A DNA stretch of 35,549 bases from Mnemiopsis leidyi. Taxonomy: Eukaryota; Ctenophora; Tentaculata; Lobata; Bolinopsidae. The DNA lies in NCBI GenBank assembly GCA_000226015.1, contig JH153292.1, forward strand, positions 335,861-371,409. The letters are read 5' to 3'. Position 1 is the stretch's first letter, and each line of letters opens with the position of its first letter. The notes beneath the pieces are model-generated. The model made no database searches. It was not told the origin of the DNA and saw only the letters and a program-made list of their open reading frames with translations. The translations under genes and the position numbers were made by a program. Below, in pieces: positions 12,181 through 35,503 of the stretch.

Positions 12181-12857
12181 TTTGTCGAGATGTTACCCGA
12201 CCCGCGCGCGGCTCGCAGTTTTCTGCTCTCCTCGCGTTAGACGGATATCATTTCGTTAAACGGATAATCGGATATCATCTCGTCAAACAACTATGTTCTA
12301 CCGGGCGCTGCACGGCTGCATGGCTCTCTGTACGTTCCTCTCCGATCTGACATGTGACAATAAGGATTAATGTACCCAGATCACACAACTGGGGTCATAC
12401 TTTTCACCTTGCTCTAACAAAAGCCCTTTTGCGCGCGCCAAAACACAGAAAGTGGAAAGGCTTATTTTTCACCTAACCAGGTGCTTACGCACGCTACGCG
12501 TGCAAAAGAGCTCTGGTTACAGCAAGCCACGCGCGTAAATTAAGCACCTGGTTGAATTGGGTAAAATGAGTTTGCGTTAACATCTGGTTTGGCGGATACA
12601 GTCGTGCGTGCAGGAATGGCATGCGCAAAAGGGTTTCGGCCCGGTTTTGCTAAACAAATATATCCTTGGCCTTGCACTTGCAGCTTTGCAAATTCAGGGC
12701 GAAATTAGAACGGACGGGCAAGCGCAGCAGAAGCTTTAAGTCTTTGTTAGCTTAGCAAGTTTGGGTTTGCCTAACCACCATTGACGAGATGATATCCGTC
12801 TAACGAAGAGAGCAGAAAACTGCGAGCCGCGCGCGGGTCGGGTATCATCTCGACAAA
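12181..12857. mobile_element. MITE-like inverted-repeat element A
   Basis: A left arm at 12181 to about 12256 and a right arm at about 12783-12857 are long, nearly exact reverse complements. They share TTTGTCGAGATG, a GC-rich core GACCCGCGCGCGGCTCGCAG and CGTTAGACGGATATCAT. A further partial copy of the inner part follows the left arm (about 12263-12290). No protein-coding capacity lies between them, which fits a non-autonomous DNA transposon. I see no clear target-site duplication. Confidence 0.7.
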
Positions 12858-13146
12858 ACCACCAACGCAACCACACGCGCGCGCAATTCAAAAGGGCTCC
12901 GGTTAGAAACATAGAAAAAGGTTCGGGAATTACACAAGGTCATTCACACATGATGTCAGCAAATTTTTTTCACCATTTGTTATCTTAAAAAACCCCCTAA
13001 ATGTCAGAAGAAATCATATTTTTAAAAATCCTAAAATACACCCTTTCCCCTCATCATCAATCGTTGTGGTGATGACGTCATATGTGAACGACCCTAAGCA
13101 CCTGGTTAGGTCATAGGTAACATGAAAAACTTTTCCTTTCCTGTGG
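12444..13146. mobile_element. MITE-like inverted-repeat element B, interleaved with A
   Basis: ACCTAACCAGGTGCTT at 12471-12486 is the exact complement of AAGCACCTGGTTAGGT at 13096-13111. The pairing continues outward imperfectly through a CACAG...GGAAAGG / CCTTTCCTGTG block. A third copy at about 12541-12554 gives a local hairpin. The arms of A and B alternate (A, B, A', B') instead of nesting. The interior is GC-rich with no ORF. Confidence 0.6.
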
Positions 13147-13599
13147 ATAATTATACGCATTACAAATCTCTCACTGAGAATGTTTATTTTGTAAAATAAT
13201 AATATGTGCTCTATTATTTATATAGGGATATCGAATCGTGGTGATATCGCTAAAGAAAATATCGGAATCAATCTAAATTCAACTTCACTGTCCTTAGGTT
13301 GTTCGGCCGGCCAAATATTTTCCTGTTTGTCATGCATTTTATTGTTAATTTTCTTTCTACGCTTCCCTTGTTTCATTTAACCCGGTATCATTGAAAAGTT
13401 AACACGTAGAGCTCGCAGTTTCAAGATATTTCGCGTAAATTTTATGTCAACATACATTAATTTAATCTTTACATGCTGTAGTCTAGAGACAAGCAAATAT
13501 TGTGATGAGCTCAATTTGGTTCAACTATACTTTTAAGTTTTAACTTTCTTAATCCTCTTTCCTTCATTGCTAAAAACCTTCTAAGGGACCTTACTTTCT

Positions 13600-13740
13600 A
13601 AAATTTTTCGATGGGCTTTGCTCCGGCCCCTATCTCCACCCCTGGACCCCTCTGGGGGCTGTACCCCGAAACCCTTGCGGTAGCTTAAAAATTCTATCTT
13701 GCTTGCTTCGCTGTGTTTGCACCCAAACCATAATAAGGTC
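13600..13740. repeat. GC-rich block, probably a fragment of a dispersed repeat
   Basis: A block with GGGCTTTGCTCCGGCCCC, CCCCTGGACCCC and a small CCCC/GGGG hairpin stands out sharply from its AT-rich surroundings. It has no open frame. Such blocks are common parts of short interspersed elements in invertebrates, but I cannot name the family. Confidence 0.4.
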
Positions 13741-13900
13741 TAGAATCTTTAAGGAGCATCTTCAGTATTACTAACAGCCAGGGTACAGGTGTAACAAAAT
13801 ACTTATTTAGAAGCGTCTACTAAATATCTTAGCTATTTGAAAAAAACATTTTTTGAAGTTTCATTGATTTTGAAGTTTCATTGATTCGTTCAGCTGTTAC

Positions 13901-15220
13901 ATGGTGCAGTACAGGAAAGAGTATATTGATAAATCAACAGGATCCGGACTTTTTGCTACTTCAAAGATTAAATGCAGCTCTCAAGTCATCAAAACAAATT
14001 TTTTGGTCACTTCTTTAGATCAAAAGTTTTCCAAAGTTTTATGCAATCAATGCTTCAAGGAATCAGAATCTCTAAAACGATGCTCGAAGTGTAAACACAT
14101 GCGCTACTGCTCAGAAAATTGTCAACGAGAGGGTTGGAAAATACACAAATCGGAGTGTGCTGGTCTGTGCAAAGTTCCTCCATCAAGCCACATTCCATCA
14201 TTGATAAGACTTTGTGCATTGTTTTTGTCATCGCAGGAACTTAAGAATGAATATTCAATTCCTAGTCTTATGAAGCATGAAAACATCGAAAATGAAAAAA
14301 TTCAGGAGTATTATCCATATGTTCTCAGAGGCGTAACAGAGATTTTCAAAGGCTCGTCTTCAGTAGATCCTGTAGATGTTTATGAGATGTATAATAAACT
14401 GGTTGTTAATCTGTTCACCTTAGAAGATGGACAGTTGAGAACTATTGGCTCAGCCCTTATACCTGAAATTTCTAAAATAAATCATTCTTGTGAGCCAAAC
14501 TGCATTCTTTCATTTAAAGGACGGACTGCCTATATAACTGCTATCAGAGAAATCCCAAAAGGTACAGAAATCACTATATCTTATATTCCACTGCCTAAAT
14601 CATTTTTAACAAGAAAAGAACAGCTTCATAGACAATATAATTTTACATGTTATTGTTGCCTCTGTTCCAAGCAAAGAAAGGAAAAAATAGATCACATGTT
14701 AATGCGTGAATGCCCTATTTGTAATACGCACTCACACCCTCGCCTTGATTTAGAAAATGATGATTTATCATGTCAATCATGTGGAAGCTCACTTCTCAAA
14801 TCATTAAAAGTCAATGATCTTGTCTTAAAAAACATAGCAAACTTTGATTCAGCTATATCCACAAGAGCCCAGCAAGATGTGGAAATTATTAATCATTTAG
14901 TTGAAGATACAGAAAATCTTATACTTGAAAAACACTGGGAGCCTGCATTGAGGACAGGTTTAAAAGCAACCGTGGGTTTGATGGACTGGGCACAGCTTTA
15001 TCCCTCAACTGGCTTATTTATAGCAAAGTTAGGAAAACTGTACCTTGAACAGGAATATACTGATAAAGCTGTTTATATTGATAATGTTAATAGAGCTGTT
15101 CAAATGTTTGATATTGCATTAAAATGTTTATCATTATCATTGTCAAGGCACCACGAGCTTTTCCTTGAAGTGGAACAGCTTTACAGATTTACCCAAGAAA
15201 TTTTGAGAAACCAAGAGTGA
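13901..15220 (+). CDS. SMYD-type SET and MYND lysine methyltransferase (439 aa), single exon
   Basis: One uninterrupted frame begins at ATG 13901; the in-frame stop at 13871-13873 and the absence of another ATG fix this start unless an upstream exon exists. The N-terminal SET half (TGSGLFAT, 13-20) is split by a MYND zinc finger at 48-86 (CNQC, CSKC, YCSENC, HKSEC). The SET core carries NHSCEPNC at 194-201, part of the AdoMet site, and ITISY near 228. Post-SET cysteines follow at 250-255 (CYCCLC). A CPIC...CQSC pair near 272-294 could bind another zinc. The rest is a helical TPR-like C-terminus similar to SMYD2/3. It should transfer methyl groups from AdoMet to lysines of histones or other proteins. 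Substrate and subfamily are not assigned. Third codon positions are markedly AT-rich compared with SMC3, and the lack of introns suggests an old retrocopy or intron loss. Confidence 0.9.
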   Translation: MVQYRKEYIDKSTGSGLFATSKIKCSSQVIKTNFLVTSLDQKFSKVLCNQCFKESESLKRCSKCKHMRYCSENCQREGWKIHKSECAGLCKVPPSSHIPSLIRLCALFLSSQELKNEYSIPSLMKHENIENEKIQEYYPYVLRGVTEIFKGSSSVDPVDVYEMYNKLVVNLFTLEDGQLRTIGSALIPEISKINHSCEPNCILSFKGRTAYITAIREIPKGTEITISYIPLPKSFLTRKEQLHRQYNFTCYCCLCSKQRKEKIDHMLMRECPICNTHSHPRLDLENDDLSCQSCGSSLLKSLKVNDLVLKNIANFDSAISTRAQQDVEIINHLVEDTENLILEKHWEPALRTGLKATVGLMDWAQLYPSTGLFIAKLGKLYLEQEYTDKAVYIDNVNRAVQMFDIALKCLSLSLSRHHELFLEVEQLYRFTQEILRNQE

Positions 15221-15518
15221 ATTTTCATTTTTTTATTCTGCAAGTTTTATTTATGATATTTGATATAATGTCAATGTCACATCATGATGAATTGTTCTGT
15301 TTTTCATGTTCTGGTCAATAGTTTCTAGTGTATCTATATTACATGATTGGACTCAAGTTGATGTTTAATAACAAGTAGATATCTAAAAAGTTAATAGAAT
15401 TTTCCCTAAATCTTATTTGGCTTAATGATTAAAAGTTTGTGATTGAAAACAACTTTGTCATTGAATCAGAATATTTTGTAAAATATCTCTCAGTAGGTAG
15501 CTAAAGCGGGACCCCAAG
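15221..15518. promoter_or_regulatory. Short SMYD-SMC3 spacer, presumed SMC3 promoter
   Basis: Only 298 bp separate the SMYD stop from the SMC3 start codon, so the 3' end of one and the promoter of the other must share it. An ATTAAA poly(A)-signal variant lies near 15428. No TATA box is obvious. Confidence 0.4.
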
Positions 15519-28932
<13,414 letters not shown>

Positions 28933-29459
28933 CTGCATTGATGTCCAGTTAATTAACCAATCCTCTGAATTGATAAGAATAACTTTCGGATTGTGCTATC
29001 GACAATTATGTCTTGATTTTCGCGTATTTTGTGCGGCGTGGATCTGCTTTCCGTATCTTATCTTAAATGACTGTTATTTACTTTTTAAGTATATAGTAGA
29101 AGGAATTATTAACACTATTTATTCTAAATTTAAGCATTTTAACGTGTACTCGTCTAGACGTTTTCAATTACCCCAATAATTTTATTGAACACTGAACAGG
29201 GTTTGGTGCAAAAATTCCACGAGAATGTTTCAGACTTCAAGAGTTAACGTTTTTGATTAAAACCACAATTATGCCATTTAATCCCTATATTTGCGATAAA
29301 GAGTTAGGTATAAACGCAATCTTTATTCCTTGCACAGTTAACATTTTTATTTTAAACCACAATTATGCCATGTTTAGTTTTGTTGATTTGTCGATCATAC
29401 AATTATATGTTGTTAAACTACTTCATTACAACTGACATGTGCGGTATCCTTTTTTGCAA

Positions 29460-29465
29460 AATAAA
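29460..29465 (+). promoter_or_regulatory. Candidate SMC3 poly(A) signal
   Basis: AATAAA lies 528 bp after the SMC3 stop codon, the first canonical hexamer I find downstream. The actual cleavage site is not shown. Confidence 0.4.
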
Positions 29466-30082
29466 AAGCAATATCATGAACCTCACAAAAAGAACATCAG
29501 TTACACTGAAATATCGGTAAGGGATGAGTCTAAAACCCTTAATTTTTTTCAATATCCCTGTGTTGGAATATGGGCAAATAAGTGTAGTCCTTTTATGTAA
29601 CTGTAATTTTAATCCGAACTTCTTAACCTAGGTCCAAGTCTGACTAAAAATTAACTATAGAAATATTACATTTTAGCCTCTTAACTAAAACTCTGCTTTG
29701 ATTTGCAATAAAAAGAAGCATATACAGTAGCCGTGCTATTCCACCTGAACTTGGCCTGTTCCTTCATCCCATTGTCTATCAAGGACTGCACTGCGTATCA
29801 GCACAAGTCACAACAAGAATTGCGGCCGCTTTCACTGTGTCAGGTGACCGCTGAATTTCCCGTATCAATTATCATGCCGTCGCTTTTTGTAATTAAAATT
29901 CGCGAAATAAGGAATCATAATACGCAACCAGTAACCACACGTAATTTCGGTTAATTTTCATAGTTCTGGCTCTGCACGTGTAAATACAGACGCGCGAATT
30001 AATACAGCCGTTCAATGTATGATTTTAAAATTTCACTCTGCACGTGCAAAGTTTGAACACTATCGCGCGTTCTTTTCATTGT

Positions 30083-30088
30083 TTTATT
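30083..30088 (-). promoter_or_regulatory. Candidate poly(A) signal of the receptor gene
   Basis: On the minus strand this reads AATAAA, about 590 bp beyond the receptor stop codon. No nearer canonical hexamer was noticed. Confidence 0.25.
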
Positions 30089-30470
30089 TCAAATATCGTG
30101 AGTCTGCATATGGCGTCGTTACGATTAAATTGTCTGTGCTACCTTTACCTTTACAATGTATTCATAGTCATACTGGGTTGTGTTCATACTTTATACTAAT
30201 AGCGTTATGTAAGTTTGTCGTTAAATAGATTTGTACCGTGTACGGAGCTGAGATTAAAATCGTGTTACATTCATCTTTCAATCTGTCAAATTTCGACAAA
30301 TTACTCAATAAAACTAAAGTTCGTAGAATTTTGATCATTTTTCTTGATGTTAGGCAAATATACATAAATTTCATAATGATTATGTATATCTAAAGTACAT
30401 TCTGCGGCCTTCGGCAGTTAAAACCTATAATCTTATTTGTATACATGATAAGTTTGATAAAGGAGCGCGG

Positions 30471-30485
30471 ACGTACGTACGTACG
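30471..30485. repeat. (ACGT)n microsatellite
   Basis: ACGTACGTACGTACG, a self-complementary alternating tract, lies in the palindrome-rich spacer. Confidence 0.7.
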
Positions 30486-30546
30486 GACACTTTTCGAGCT
30501 AATATTCCAAACTTACGCTGTCGATCGCCAACCCTTGTTTTGTACT

Positions 30547-30566
30547 TTTTGTGCACGTGCACAAAA
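30547..30566. repeat. Perfect 20-bp palindrome
   Basis: TTTTGTGCACGTGCACAAAA is fully self-complementary and contains the CACGTG core. It lies 12 bp from the larger hairpin at 30579-30617. Confidence 0.9.
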
Positions 30567-30578
30567 CGTATCAAAACA

Positions 30579-30617
30579 ATCTTGCCATTTGGGCCCTTCG
30601 GGCCCAAATGGCAAGAT
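30579..30617. repeat. Perfect 39-nt hairpin, 18-bp stem
   Basis: ATCTTGCCATTTGGGCCC and its exact complement are separated by only TTC, so the plus-strand RNA would carry a C(UUCG)G tetraloop on a 17-bp stem. It is 62 nt past the receptor's stop codon on the minus strand, hence inside that gene's presumed 3' UTR. It may be a regulatory stem-loop or the remains of a palindromic element. Confidence 0.9.
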
Positions 30618-30678
30618 ACGGGAAAAAATATTGTAGAAACGTTCCCTGGTCAACTATGACTAATCCATTTCACTGCTG

Positions 30679-33600
30679 TTATTTCCGTCTGGTACTGATA
30701 GTAACTTTGGTGTAGGCATCAACGGTCTCTGTCCCGTCCTCGTTCAGTGCCGTGTATCTCTCCACTCCACCTTCAGCGGTAGTAGTCTGCGGGAAGAAAA
30801 GTTTGGTTGTGTTTGATCTGCCGAAAGGTAGAAGTAGAAAATTTATTTTAAAAATAGTGAATTAAGTACTCCGCCTAAAAGTTTGTCTTGGGACTCGCAG
30901 CCATAACATTAAGAATGATTAATAATTGACTTAAACTTAGATACATAGTATAAATGCAATAAATGAAAGTGAAATAAGTCCCACTGATACTGTATTTCTC
31001 ATAGTCATAGGTCAACAGTTGCAAAACTCACACATGCAGTCATGTCAGCCTTTTTGATGGTATTCCGCCTCAACGTATCATCTTTCTTCCCCACAGATGC
31101 ACTCTTCTTTTTCGTCAGATCTTTCTTCAAGGTCCCATCTTTTTTCAAGGTGCTCAAGGCGATATCCTTAAAAGTTTTCTTGGTCTTTACAGCAGAAGAC
31201 TTGGAGGCTTCACCGTTGTCATTCCCTTCCCTCCACAAGGTACTGTACTTCCGATCAGCAATGACAGAGTCGATGTTTGAGGGGAGTGGCATTACGGTAA
31301 CGTCCTCGTAACCGGTCGGCTGGTCATCCTCCGTGCCTGGAAACGGTATTTCAGATATACCAAGATATGTGGGCTCGTCTGACTGGGTGTTAGTCTCGTT
31401 TTGTCCTGTACTGGAACACGTCATGTCTTCGTATAGGGGTCCAGGATCTACATTATCGTTCTGATCCTGGTATAGTTAACGGATTTCAATAGTATTCTAA
31501 ATATATATTCCAAATATTCTAAATTTAGAACCAGCAGCTTTTAGTTTTAGGGCCACAGAAACAGAATACTGGCAATTTGTTGGTAATTATATGTCGTATC
31601 TGACTAAAGAACTTAAGTTTAAGTATGACATTGATATTTCTATACCGATACGCTCTATTGTAACAAACTGGATTAAACTTAAAAGTAAAATTCTTAATAT
31701 CTTACTCACAGCGTACAAATGATTGTACTTGTTCCGATCATCACAACAATCATCTGCAGACCCAGCACCGTCTCCAACAACAACCTCCTCCTCCTCCTCC
31801 TCCTGCTCCTTTAATTTCTGTCCCTCCAACACCAGAAGAGCTTCCGGAAACTCGTACTGAATACTGAAAGTAACAAAATTGGACACAAAATTTTCTTAGA
31901 ATGATTTTTATAATTATATGGTATATTGATCAATCTGATATAATTTTATTTTATATTAACTCTAAAAGACTCTAAAAATCTCTATATCTATTTTTGGGTT
32001 CCTATTGAGTTTTTTGGACTTACCCCCCCCAATAATTAATAATGCTTGGTAAAAGTCCCAACACTAATAGCGGCTGAATATTGCCTATTCGAATTCAATC
32101 AAGGTGTTATACTATAATGATCTGATATTGATCAGAGGTTGACTTATGATTATGAACGCGACGAGCACAATTTAGTTCCATTTTGCAATTATGAAAATTT
32201 ATAGATGGTACTTGGAGTTTTGTTTGATGACGACTTTTCAAAAATTAGCAATGGCCGTCAAAATTATCAGAATTCAGATTTTACTCTAAAGGCTAGAGTG
32301 AAAAAGTCAAAATATAATTGATTATAGAATAAGAAGATGTAAAAGGATGCAAATACAATGACACATAGAATTGCACAATTTACCTTATTTCGTGCTGCTT
32401 TTTCCCAAATACTCGAAGAGAACGGTTGTATGTGCTGTTGTACTTCTTAAATCTCTTGGCGAAGTACTCTGAAAGTTTTTTGTAGTTGCATAGTAATAGT
32501 AGTAGAGTTTTGTGAGAATTCTAGGACATCTGTTACACGTTGAATTTTAAAGAGGACACTAGTATTTAGTGTACTGTATAGTGTACTGTAATAGTACATT
32601 TAGTGTACTGTATAGTGTACTGTTATAGTATTTAGTGTACTGTATAGTGTACTGTTATAGTGCATTTAGTGTACTGTATAGTGTATAGTGTACTGTTATA
32701 GTATTTAGTGTACTGTATAGTGAACTGTTATAGTATTTAGTGTAATGTATAGTGTACTGTTATAGTATAGTACATTTTGTGTAATGTATAGTGTACTGTT
32801 ATAGTATTAAATGTACTGTATAGAGTACTGTTACAGTACATTTTGTGCAATGTATAGTGAACTGTTATAGTATTTAGTGTAATGTATAGTGTACTGTTAT
32901 AATACATTTAGTGTACTGTATAGTGTACTGTTATAGTACATTTAGTGTACTGTATAGAGTACTGTTATAGTATTAAATGTACTGTATAGTGTACTGTTAT
33001 AGTATTTAGTGTACTGTATAGTGTACTGTTATAGTATTTAGTGTACTGTATAGTGAACTGTAATAGTACATTTAGTGTACTGTATAGTGAACTGTTATAG
33101 TATTGAGTGTAATGTATAGTGTACTGTTATAGTATTTAGTGTACTGCATAGTGTACTGTTATAGTACATTTTCTGTAATGTATAGTGTACTGTTATAGTA
33201 TTTAGTGTACTGTATAGTGTACTGTTATAGTATTGAGTGTACTGTATAGTGTACTGTTATAGTATTGAGTGTACTGTATAGTGTACTGTTATAGTATTGA
33301 GTGTACTGTTAACTGTATAGTGTACTGTTATAGTATTGAATGTACTGTATAGTGTACTGTAATAGTACATTTAGTGCACTGTATAGTGAACTGTTATAGT
33401 ATTAAGTGTACTGTATAGTGAACTGTTATAGTATTGAGTGTAATGTATAGGGTACTGTTATAGTATTAAATGTAATGTATAGTGTACTGTTATAGTACAT
33501 TTTGTGTAATGTATAGGGTACTGTTATAGTATTTAGTGTACTGTATACAGTGTATAGTATATACAGTTTATAGTGTACTGTTATAGTATTAAATGTAATG

Positions 33601-35427
33601 TATAGCTAATACTATGTAAACCTACCAGGACCACATCTGTTCCTACTGTTTCGTACTTGCCGCCACTTTCCTGCACCAAAAGCCAGGGCATGCACCAAAA
33701 CTGCAACCACGGCCATTGTAATGTAGAGATAGAGCTTGGAGGAGGACTCTGAATCTGGGAGAGAGAAAGTTTTTGAACATATGGATATTGGAGACAACAG
33801 GTGTCAATTTAAATTTATTGATTATGACAATGATAAAAGTTAGATTGTGACCATGGAAATTCTAAAAAGCCATAAGCACAATAACAGCAGCTAATGCATA
33901 TGTGACATACAGACCTAATCCTGTATAGGAATTATAAAATATAAAACTGATGCTACACTAATTACAGTACCTTGACTTGGAGGTTGAGAGTTGGGATCTC
34001 TTTGTAGACAGAACGTTCTTCCACTGTCGACTTCACCGTCACAGCTCTTACAGTCAGCAGACCCGATAGTGTCAGAGTAAAACTTGTCTCCTCTACTTTT
34101 ACAAGCTAGACATTCTCCTGACCCCTCCCCGGCAAACTGTCCTGCAGTGTGATCGAACTGTTAACAGAGATAGAGACAGACAAAATGAGACAGAGACAGA
34201 CAGAGATAGAGACAGACTAGAGATAGAGATAGACTGAGATAGAGACAGACTGAGATAGAGACAGACTGAGATAGACTGATAAAGAGACAGACCGAGATAG
34301 AGACAGACAGAGATAGAGACAGACTGAGATAAAGATAGAGGCAGACAGAGATAGAGACAGACAGAAATAGAGACAGACTGAGAAAGAGATAGAGGCAGAC
34401 TGAGATAGAATCAGACTGTAACAGAGATGGAGACATACTGCATCAGTATAAATTATAGAGATCTCGCCCGATTTACAGACTTAATCTCTGATAAAGATTT
34501 AAGAAATAGAGTTACTGTTAAAAGAGGAAGCGATATCCAATTCAATTCATATCCATCTAAACGAATAACTCTTTCTAACCTTTAGGACAGATTGAACCCA
34601 AACAACTTCCATTAAATGCAAGGAATTTTCCAGAATCACACTTTTTCTTTTCACAGATAGGAAATTGTCTCAGTTCGAGTTTTTCATCGGTGGTCAAGTC
34701 ACAATGGACCTTCTTGTTTCCAGTAATTTCTTTCATCAAGTCTTCACAAACAACGTCCACCTGATAATATGCTATTGGTATTGATGATGTACAAAATCAG
34801 ACAACATAGTTCAGTATCATCATCTGTTGAACAATGAACCTGAAGAGTAAGTAACAACTGGTAATTATTCAACAGAGTAATTGATATTTAGGCACTTATA
34901 GTTATGTAACCAGTACCAAACCATTCACTACTGTGTCAGAATCCACTTTAATTTCAATTTTCTAGCGAAACACTAAAATTCATTTTTGGGATTAGTATGC
35001 ATAACTATTACCTCTTCGCCTAATACATGCGAAATAGCAGAATTAGCGATCTTCAAACCTTGTTGCTTTAAATTTTCTTCAGTGCAAATACTCTTGGAAT
35101 TAGTAATACTGCAATCCCCTAGGTGACAAAAGTTACTTTACTTCATTATATTTACTTCACGCCCCATAATCAGCAAAAATGATATAAATACTTTTGACGA
35201 GACTTCTTTCAGATCGCACAATATTCTGTTCTACGACGATGTAGTTTTAAAAAGTCACCGTCCGGACAGGCCTTGCATTGCCCATCTTTGGTAAGGTACA
35301 GCTCTTGTCCACACGTTTTTCTTTCGCATTCTGGAAATGGTTGAGGAGTCCAAGTTTTGTTCCTCTGACAGGTAATTTTGTCATTTCCAATAATTTCGTA
35401 GGTAGGATCCTTACAACCCACTTTAAC
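30679..35427 (-). CDS. CCP/sushi type I membrane receptor with tyrosine-motif tail, 3' part (520 codons)
   Basis: Nine exons, in transcript order: 35427-35235, 35118-35012, 34760-34580, 34141-33971, 33754-33626, 32468-32384, 31863-31710, 31466-31032, 30786-30679 (stop TAA). Phases match throughout; the donor at 35235 is the least certain. The 5' end lies beyond the window. The visible ectodomain has two CCP-like halves or units (VGCKDP...FPECE; VVCEDL...FPICE), each followed by a short Cys-rich module, and a TNFR/ephrin-like CLAC...CKSC unit. One hydrophobic helix at about 225-245 is followed by basic KWRQVR, giving type I topology. The 275-residue tail has acidic EQEEEEEE, tyrosines in YNHL, YEDM (Y352), YLGI, YEDV, YSTL and YTAL, and a Lys/Ser/Thr-rich stretch. 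There is no kinase, death or TIR domain. It is probably a cell-surface receptor or adhesion protein signalling through recruited SH2 proteins. Ligand and name are unknown. Confidence 0.8.
32469..33625. repeat. 32-bp satellite filling a receptor intron (about 32560-33605)
   Basis: About 32 copies of a unit TAGTGTACTGTATAGTGTAC plus TGTTATAGTATT, with recurring 3-bp longer variants containing TACATTTAG, occupy about 1.04 kb of this 1.16-kb intron just after the transmembrane exon. The unit is itself a duplication of GTGTACTGTATA. Scattered point differences show it is not brand new. Confidence 0.9.
34163..34440. repeat. Minisatellite (GAGATAGAGACAGACT)n
   Basis: A purine-rich repeat of about 16-22 bp fills most of the intron between receptor exons 34141 and 34580. 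On the transcript strand it is a long CU-rich tract running up to within 22 bp of the acceptor at 34142, so it may serve as an extended polypyrimidine tract. Confidence 0.85.
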
Positions 35428-35502
35428 CTGAATATGTTTATTTTTCTAGACTTGTCCAAAGTTTTTCAAACCTTAAGTTAAAGTATACTTTTCAAACCTA
35501 TA

Positions 35503-35503
<1 letters not shown>

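Larger units (their letters stand above)
28933..30678. other. Spacer between SMC3 and the receptor gene
   Basis: It holds the SMC3 3' UTR, a diverged dispersed-repeat terminus at 29812-29861 (ACAAGAATTGCGGCCGCT), and the receptor's likely 3' UTR on the other strand with strong palindromes at 30547-30617. The two genes are convergent. Small frames here match no family. Confidence 0.6.

Noticed and set aside
30425-30607. 60-codon frame on the minus strand starting MGPKGPNGK
   Set aside because: Its start lies in the perfect hairpin and the rest in palindromic sequence; the regular pattern comes from the repeats.
31710-32384. ITAM or ITIM in the receptor tail
   Set aside because: YNHL and YEDM are too far apart and the second lacks L/I; no tyrosine has the I/V/L/S at -2 required of an ITIM.
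34161-34436. 91-codon frame of repeated Ser/Leu/Val/Cys on the minus strand
   Set aside because: It is the translation of the GAGATAG minisatellite inside a receptor intron.
35235-35421. Receptor first visible exon reading through to EYCAI and a stop
   Set aside because: The following exons continue the same domain pattern in phase, and a donor at gtagaa (35234) joins them; the stop belongs to the intron. A donor at TATT/gtgcga remains a lesser alternative.
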